A stretch of DNA of 64,000 nucleotides, from assembly GCA_021234155.1 (NCBI GenBank), contig JAJEKV010000075.1, forward strand, positions 4,482,230 to 4,546,229. Direction: 5' to 3'. Source of the stretch: Isoetes taiwanensis (Eukaryota; Streptophyta; Lycopodiopsida; Isoetales; Isoetaceae). Every line of letters starts with the position of its first letter. The first letter of the stretch is position 1. The position numbers and the translations under genes were made by a program. Positions 58,501 to 64,000 of the stretch are shown here, in pieces. Under the pieces are notes generated by a model. That model searched no databases. It was not told the origin of the DNA and saw nothing but the letters and a program-made list of their open reading frames with translations.

Positions 58501-60251
58501 TCGCCAACTTTTTGCTTTTGCGATTGACATGATCCCTCATCTTTGAGGACAAAAAGGTTTACTTTGCCCGAGATCTGGATAAACTCATGCCTCATGTCAT
58601 GCCCAAAGTCAGACAAAATATCCTCAACCTCATGCAGGCTGCTGAAGGACGAACCCTGACTAATGTACACGCCACCACCAGGGCTCAACAGCGTCATGAC
58701 GCATCTTCGACATCTCACACTCCACGCTCTCAGACATATCCGCATATTGCTGCAGAGGTGGAGCTTCTCAAAGACGTTTCTGCTTCTTTACCTCAGACTT
58801 CAGCTCCCTTGGATCCTGCTGATTCGTTTTCTCATGTCCCTTTGGAACTCCAAGAAGAACTTGCCAAAATCAAAATTCCTTTAAGTTTAGCCACCATTTT
58901 GAAACTTTGTCCTGCTCTCAAGGACCAGTTGCCCCTTCCCACGGTTCTGGTTGGGGCTGTGGCTACCTCTACACCCACGGTGCATGCCACGGTGGACAAT
59001 CAACAAGTCAATCATGTCAGTTGATGGTGGAAGTCTTTGTCAATCTCATTACTGATAAGCTCAGAAAGCAATTGGGCATCAAACAACTTTACCGTGCCCC
59101 TTACGACATCAAATTGGCTAATGGCCATATCACGTGCCCTCAAGGCATCACGCCTCTTCTTCACATCAATATAGGCGACCTCAGATTCCCCTTGGAATTT
59201 GGTGTTTGGAAAGCTGGGGAAGATCCAAGTGATTATGAAATGTTGATAGGCAGGCCCTTTCTCTGTCAGGCCAAAAGTATCCATTACTGGGCCACGGACC
59301 AGCTCATCATTACCGATGGTCATCTCAATGCCACCATGGATTTGGAAACTGGCAAGATCATCTCGGTCGAACATGCTGAACCCTCTCTCTCAGGCACCAA
59401 TTCTGACGAAGCACAAAACATCTATCATGTACAGGCTCCCCCTACGAGTCTGCCTCTGTCATCCTACCCTGAATATGCTGATCCGTGGGGAGAGATGACT
59501 CTCGATCAGGACCAGGCTATGACTGTTTTACTCGACCCCTACCTAGCTCCTTGCAATCGCATCCAACGCATTGACCATTTTTCCGACACTGTACTTTCTC
59601 CAGAAACGGTGGACGTCCAGGCCGTCATGAAGCAATCACTGCTCGATGATGCTCAGCAACCGCTTTTCTTCACCACACAAAATGCAGCTCATCCCGTCAT
59701 GTTTCAACCTCACGCTCCGCGTCATTCAAGACCGCGGAAGTTGTTCCATACATTCGGACTCGGAGGTGGAGATTGTGGGCGTTGGCAACAATCGCCCGTC
59801 CCTTCTTGCTGCAAATCTCCCGACCACCTATCGGCCTTGCACGCCCCCTCCGCTTGTTCAAAAATTCAAACACATTTTTGCACGGAGCTATAAAGATCTT
59901 GAGGGGTATCAACAAAGACTTGGGGAACTCACCATTCCTACCAAACCGGATGCGCGTCTGTCTATAGCAGCGACGGCGGAGGCTCAACCCCAATTACCGT
60001 GGCCCAGGTGTCAAGGCGAAATTGATAAACTCCTTCTTTGCCGGGCGATTTATGAGGTCAAACATTACGAATGGGTGAGCCCCATCGTCATTGTTCTCAA
60101 ATACAACGGTAAGATCCGCGTCTGTGTGGACTATCACAAACTCAATCAGGCCCGCGAACGTGATCACTTTCCACTTCCCTTCACAAACCAGGTTCTGGAA
60201 GAGGTTGCTGGTCATGAAATGTACTCCTTCATGGATGGTTTTGTTGCATAA
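58501..60251 (+). pseudogene. Second gypsy: protease and start of RT
   Basis: The protease-like part has the active-site form VDGGS at about 59020, then in the next frame NLITDKLRKQLGIKQLYRAP, ANGHITCPQGI and YEMLIGRPFL. RT begins at about 59990 with YEWVSPIVIVLKYNGKIRVC, VDYHKLNQARERDHFPLPF and MYSFMDGFVA, and stops where a copia LTR is inserted at 60252. RT catalytic YxDD, RNase H and integrase are absent from the window. DGG in place of DSG/DTG is known from some plant gypsy lineages. Confidence 0.85.
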
Positions 60252-60843
60252 TGTTCAGAAAATATTCTCTGAGTTTATGATGATTCAGATGAGTTCTTGC
60301 AGTTGGTTCTGATTGCTAGGTTGTTATCGGCAAGTTACAGCTTTGAATCATTTGTACCTTGGTCTTGTTGGTCACATAAGGTGAAATATTGGCATTAAAA
60401 GACCAATGGTTAAAGGGTTAAAAGATAAGTTAGAAGCCATCGAATATTGAGGTAAATTATATTGCTTATTTAAGATGGCAAATGAAATTATAGCAGATCG
60501 AGTTCAATGGTCGATGAAGGCAAAACCGTCGGAGCTGAACACCTCGGTTGCTTAACCGCCGGATCTGCTAGGCTATATACACCTGTGAACATTGGATCCA
60601 ACTCTGAGTGAGCCGGATCCAGCAGAAAACGTCTAAGGTGTATGGTTGTGGTGGTCTTCTGATGTTTGAATCGTTACCAAATCTACAGTAACAATTGAGA
60701 TTTGAATTCAATGGTTATTTGGCTTATTATTAATAAGGAAGTTGTGACTTAAGCTTGTTGCATTGAGTTAAGTCTTATTGTACTAGATCAAGTAGTGATA
60801 AGTAGAAAGGTGATTTTATCTTAAGGAATTTCTTGATCTAACA
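60252..60843 (+). repeat. 5' LTR of copia element
   Basis: TGTTCAG at the left and CTAACA at the right form TGTT..AACA ends, followed 5 bp later by the primer binding site. The 5 bases before it, CATAA, are the expected left target duplication. The insertion cuts RT of the second gypsy, so the copia is the younger of the two. Confidence 0.75.
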
Positions 60844-60848
60844 ACAAG

Positions 60849-60860
60849 TGGTATCAGAGC
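60849..60860 (+). promoter_or_regulatory. Primer binding site, initiator tRNA-Met
   Basis: TGGTATCAGAGC, the standard complement of plant initiator tRNA-Met 3' end, 15 bp before the Gag ATG. Confidence 0.93.
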
Positions 60861-60875
60861 ACCAGGTTCAAGATC

Positions 60876-61702
60876 ATGGCCAGTAGATTTGGAGCAAACT
60901 TACTCAATGCAGTTGAAGTCTATAAAGGAGGGGCAGGATTTCAAATCTGGAAAAACCAGATTATGCATATTCTAGAAGTAGAGGATCTGTGGGAACTTGT
61001 AGATCCCAATGCAGGTGAGGATGATGCAGATGACACATCTTCTACAAGTATTGCAGGTGCAGGTGCAAGCTCAATAGCTGGAGAAGTCAGAGGAGGAGGA
61101 TCAGCAAATCTTAGTGGAGAAGGAAGCAGTTCAGCAAATGCAATCAGAATTGCAAAAATAAAGGAGGCCAAAGGAATCATTTGCAGTAAGGTTGGTCCAA
61201 CCATCATGCTAAAACTCAGAGGTAAGACTCCTAGGCAGATGTGGAATTATATGCTTAAAAATTATGAAGCCAAGACATCTTCCCAAATTGATGTTTTAGA
61301 GACTGAACTAAGGAATTTAAGATTTCATGAGGATGATGATGTGTCAGAATTTTTTAATAAATTTGACAACATCATAGCAGACCTTGATGGAGCTGGAGTA
61401 GTCATTAATGAGAGGTATCAAGTCTTATCTATTGCTAATGCAGTGGCAGCCAATGAACATCTATCACGAATGTAGCAAAAACAAGACTTAAGGCTGAAAA
61501 CATGTTAAGGACAGAAATTGAACAAAGGAAAGTCAGAAAAGAATATGAGGAAGCTAGTGAAATACTCTATGCTGGGGGAAAAAGACGAGTAGGTCCCTGT
61601 TTCTATTGCAATGCTGAAGGTCACATTAAGGTCAACTGTCCTAAGTTGTCAAAAACCAATAGATGCTTTAATTGTCAAGGGTTTGGACATGTTCTTTGCT
61701 AA
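60876..61702 (+). pseudogene. Copia Gag
   Basis: ATG at 60876; opens with FGANLLNAVEVYKGG, FQIWKNQIMHILEVEDLWEL, an Ala/Ser/Gly-rich insertion, then the UBN2-type Gag core (AKGIICSKVGPTIMLKLRG, QIDVLETELRNLRF, FFNKFDNIIADLDGAG). A frame break near 61470 leads to two zinc knuckles, CFYCNAEGHIKVNCP and CFNCQGFGHVLC. Confidence 0.88.
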
Positions 61703-64000
61703 TTGTTCCAGCCAAAGGAGCAAGATAAAACCAGAATGCGGTCGATGAAGCGGGGGGATACAATGCAAGAGGAACTAATTCTAGAGAAAGAGGGAATTTC
61801 AGAAATAGAGGAAGAGGAAGATCAACTAGTGTAAACATAACAAGAAAAGCAAGCGAAGAAGAACACGAGGAAGAATTGGGCCGAGAATCGAGGTAATTTC
61901 AAAAACACTTTCGGTTTAAAAAATGATTCTAAGAATGATGATAATCTATTTGTCATAGATAGTGGAGCTGAAAAGAAGTGTGATTAAATCAAATGCAGTT
62001 GAAGGAGAAGAATAGCGAAATTTCAGGTTTTTTTTCAATGGGAGATGGCAAATTAGAAAGGTTGAAGAAGAAGGACTTTTGGAGCTTTATGATTTGGAAG
62101 GGAAAGTGTTTTGGAGCTTGACAAAGTGTTTTGTGTGCCTAATATAGTGAAAAATCTCATTTACATTACGGTTGGTAGATCTTGGATATCATGTGACCTT
62201 TGAAAGGTTATTTTGTAAGATTATGATGGATAATAAAATCAAATTTCTTGGGAAAAGAATTGGCAAACTTTTTGGATTCTATAATGGTATGGCAGATTCA
62301 ATTAATTCTGTAATGTTGCCTACTTTACAAACATGGCATGAGAGACTTGGGCATACACATGCAAACAATATAAACTATATGATTAAAAGAGGAATGATTA
62401 TAGGAGAAGAAAGCAAGGAAGTAAATTTTCAATGCAAGGGCTATCTGCTGGGAAAAAACAGCAGGTTACCATTTCCTAAGCATGCAAAAAGAGCAAAGGA
62501 AATTCTGGAAATAGTGCACAGTGATCTTTGTGGACCCTTAAATGTAAGGAGCATACATGGGAAAAGGTATTTTATCACCTTCACGGATGATCTGACCAGA
62601 AAAACTAAATGCTACACTCTAAGGAGCAAGGATCAAGCTTTTGAAGCATTCAAGATATTCGATCACGAAGTAGAAAGACAAAGCGGTAAGCAAATTAAAT
62701 GCTTGAGAACCCGGAGGAGGAGATGAATTCATTTCTTACAGGTTCAATAAATATTGTCAACAACTTGGAATCAAAAGACAACTTACTTGTGCTCATACGC
62801 CTCAACAAAATGGAGTAGCAGAGAGGAAGAATAGGACACTTTGCTCAAGGCAGTGAGATCCATCTTGAAACATTACGGATTACCCAATTTCCTATGGGAG
62901 GAAACTCTTCAAGCCCCATTGCTAACATTCAAAATAAGTTACCTACAAGAAGTACAAATGGGAAAGCACCAGACAAACTATGGTATGGGACTGAACCCTC
63001 TTTTGATCAATACAAAGTGTATGGTTGTGCAGCCTATGCTCATATACGAGGAGAGACTAGGAAGAAATTAGATGGCCAGGGGCCTGCCTATGTTATCTTA
63101 TAGGCTATGATAGGGAATTCAAAAGGATACAAATTATCTGATCTTATCAAAAAAAGATCATACTAAGCGAGGGGATGTTACCTTTGGCGAGCATGCACTT
63201 TATAAATACAGGGAATTGGAGAAACAAAAAAGGACACGGGGAACTCAAAAGGACAATGGAAGTACAAAGGCGTAAAGTTTTGATGAGGATAATCTTTGGA
63301 AATGTTCACGATATGGAGCGGGTGAAAACATGGCGGAAAAAGAAGCGGGTAAATGAAGCGCGAATAATAATAATGTGAGAAATGAAATGGATGAAGGAAC
63401 TTCGGATAAACATGGATCATAGCAATGGTATTGTGAAAACTAGGAAAAAGACAAACTGAAGCGAAAAAACTTCGAAATGAATTGCAAATAGATGTAAGCA
63501 AATATGGCGAAAATATTGAAGGGAAAAGCAAGAGACTTCTTGAGGAACCTAGATCAGAGCGAATTGGAACAAATATTAGCTATTTTAGAGCCAAACGTGC
63601 CCTCTTCATATGAAGAGTCAATGATTCTTGGAGACTCATTATATTGGAAGAAAGCAATGGAAGAAGAATTGGAGGCATTTGAGGAGAACTCAAACATATG
63701 AGCTAGTTAAGAGGCCAAATGGGAAAAATATTGTTAAAATAAATGGATATTTAGGCTTAAGCCTAACTCGATGGAAAGGGGCAAAATACAAAGCTAGATT
63801 GGTGGCAAAAGGATTTTCTCAAAAGAAAGGACTAGATTATGATGAGACCTTCTCTCAATAGTTAAATTAACAAGCTTGAGGATGCTATTAGTAGTAGCAA
63901 ATGCAAAGAATCTTGAAATACATCACATGGATGTAAAGCAGCTGCGTTTTCTAAATGCTAAATTGGATGAAGAAATTTTTATGGAGCAGCCACAAGGATA
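61703..64000 (+). pseudogene. Copia Pol: protease, integrase, RT start; partial
   Basis: Protease active site LFVIDSGAEK at about 61945. The GAG-pre-integrase motif TWHERLGHTHANNINYMIKR (about 62333), then integrase (AKEILEIVHSDLCGPLN, YFITFTDDLTRK) to about 63100 with frameshifts. RT begins near 63600 (YWKKAMEEELEAF, then YKARLVAKGFSQKKG, DYDETFSQ) and MDVKQLRFLNAKLDEEIFME by 63980. The window ends before the RT active site. Several one-base frame breaks occur, often next to AAGCG/GCGAA-like sites. Confidence 0.88.

Overview
The window looks like repeat-rich nuclear DNA of a land plant. It holds Ty3/gypsy elements, one with an integrase chromodomain, a Ty1/copia element primed by initiator tRNA-Met, LINE fragments, a plant-type Helitron 3' end, foldback MITEs, AAACCCTA teloboxes and AT-rich introns with GT..AG borders. 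The species cannot be fixed from this sequence; a large-genome plant such as a fern, lycophyte or gymnosperm is a guess. No bacterial-style operon, CRISPR array, rRNA or tRNA was recognised.

Layout. 1-23 kb: intergenic DNA with direct repeats, three relatives of one dispersed repeat (about 6/10-12.5 kb, 14-16 kb, 21.6-22.5 kb), a 5'-truncated LINE whose empty site is kept in a second repeat copy, two foldback MITEs, and a broken multi-exon gene of unknown function on the minus strand (about 19.4-20.9 kb). 23.1-55.0 kb: one very large LTR retrotransposon read on the minus strand. Its LTRs are 23114-24686 and 53455-55017 (TGTG...CACA) and it is flanked on both sides by the 5-bp duplication GCTTC. 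It holds a gag-pol with chromodomain (25.6-30.2 kb) and a long insert with a Helitron 3' end and host-gene-like fragments. A 9.9-kb stretch is present twice in tandem (28065-37977 and 37978-47920). Between the 5' LTR and gag-pol lie two accessory transcription units. 55.0-56.06 kb: exon-like host sequence. 56.06-60.25 kb: a second gypsy element on the plus strand, cut off within RT by a copia element (60.25 kb to the right edge).

The main discovery is the accessory gene at 51451-52752 (minus). Read on the minus strand it begins MARTKQTAR, exactly the start of histone H3, and ends in a complete H3-type histone fold. Signature residues (REIRHFQ, LIPRAPF, RVTLMKKD) resemble plant centromeric CENH3 more than canonical H3. 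Between them lies a charged linker of roughly 300 residues. It is a single reading frame broken only by two TAG codons. A second accessory unit of unknown function (about 49.57-50.72 kb) sits downstream. Both units have their own TATAAATA box, and each box is preceded by two copies of a roughly 63-bp nested palindrome, so the two promoters look duplicated from one another. A chromodomain retrotransposon carrying its own CENH3-like histone suggests a link to centromeric or heterochromatic targeting; that link is inference.

Many coding regions carry one-base frameshifts. The two halves of the 9.9-kb duplication differ from each other mostly in the GC-rich retrotransposon part. Consensus errors in the assembly, possibly at methylated cytosines, are therefore a real alternative to true decay for many breaks.
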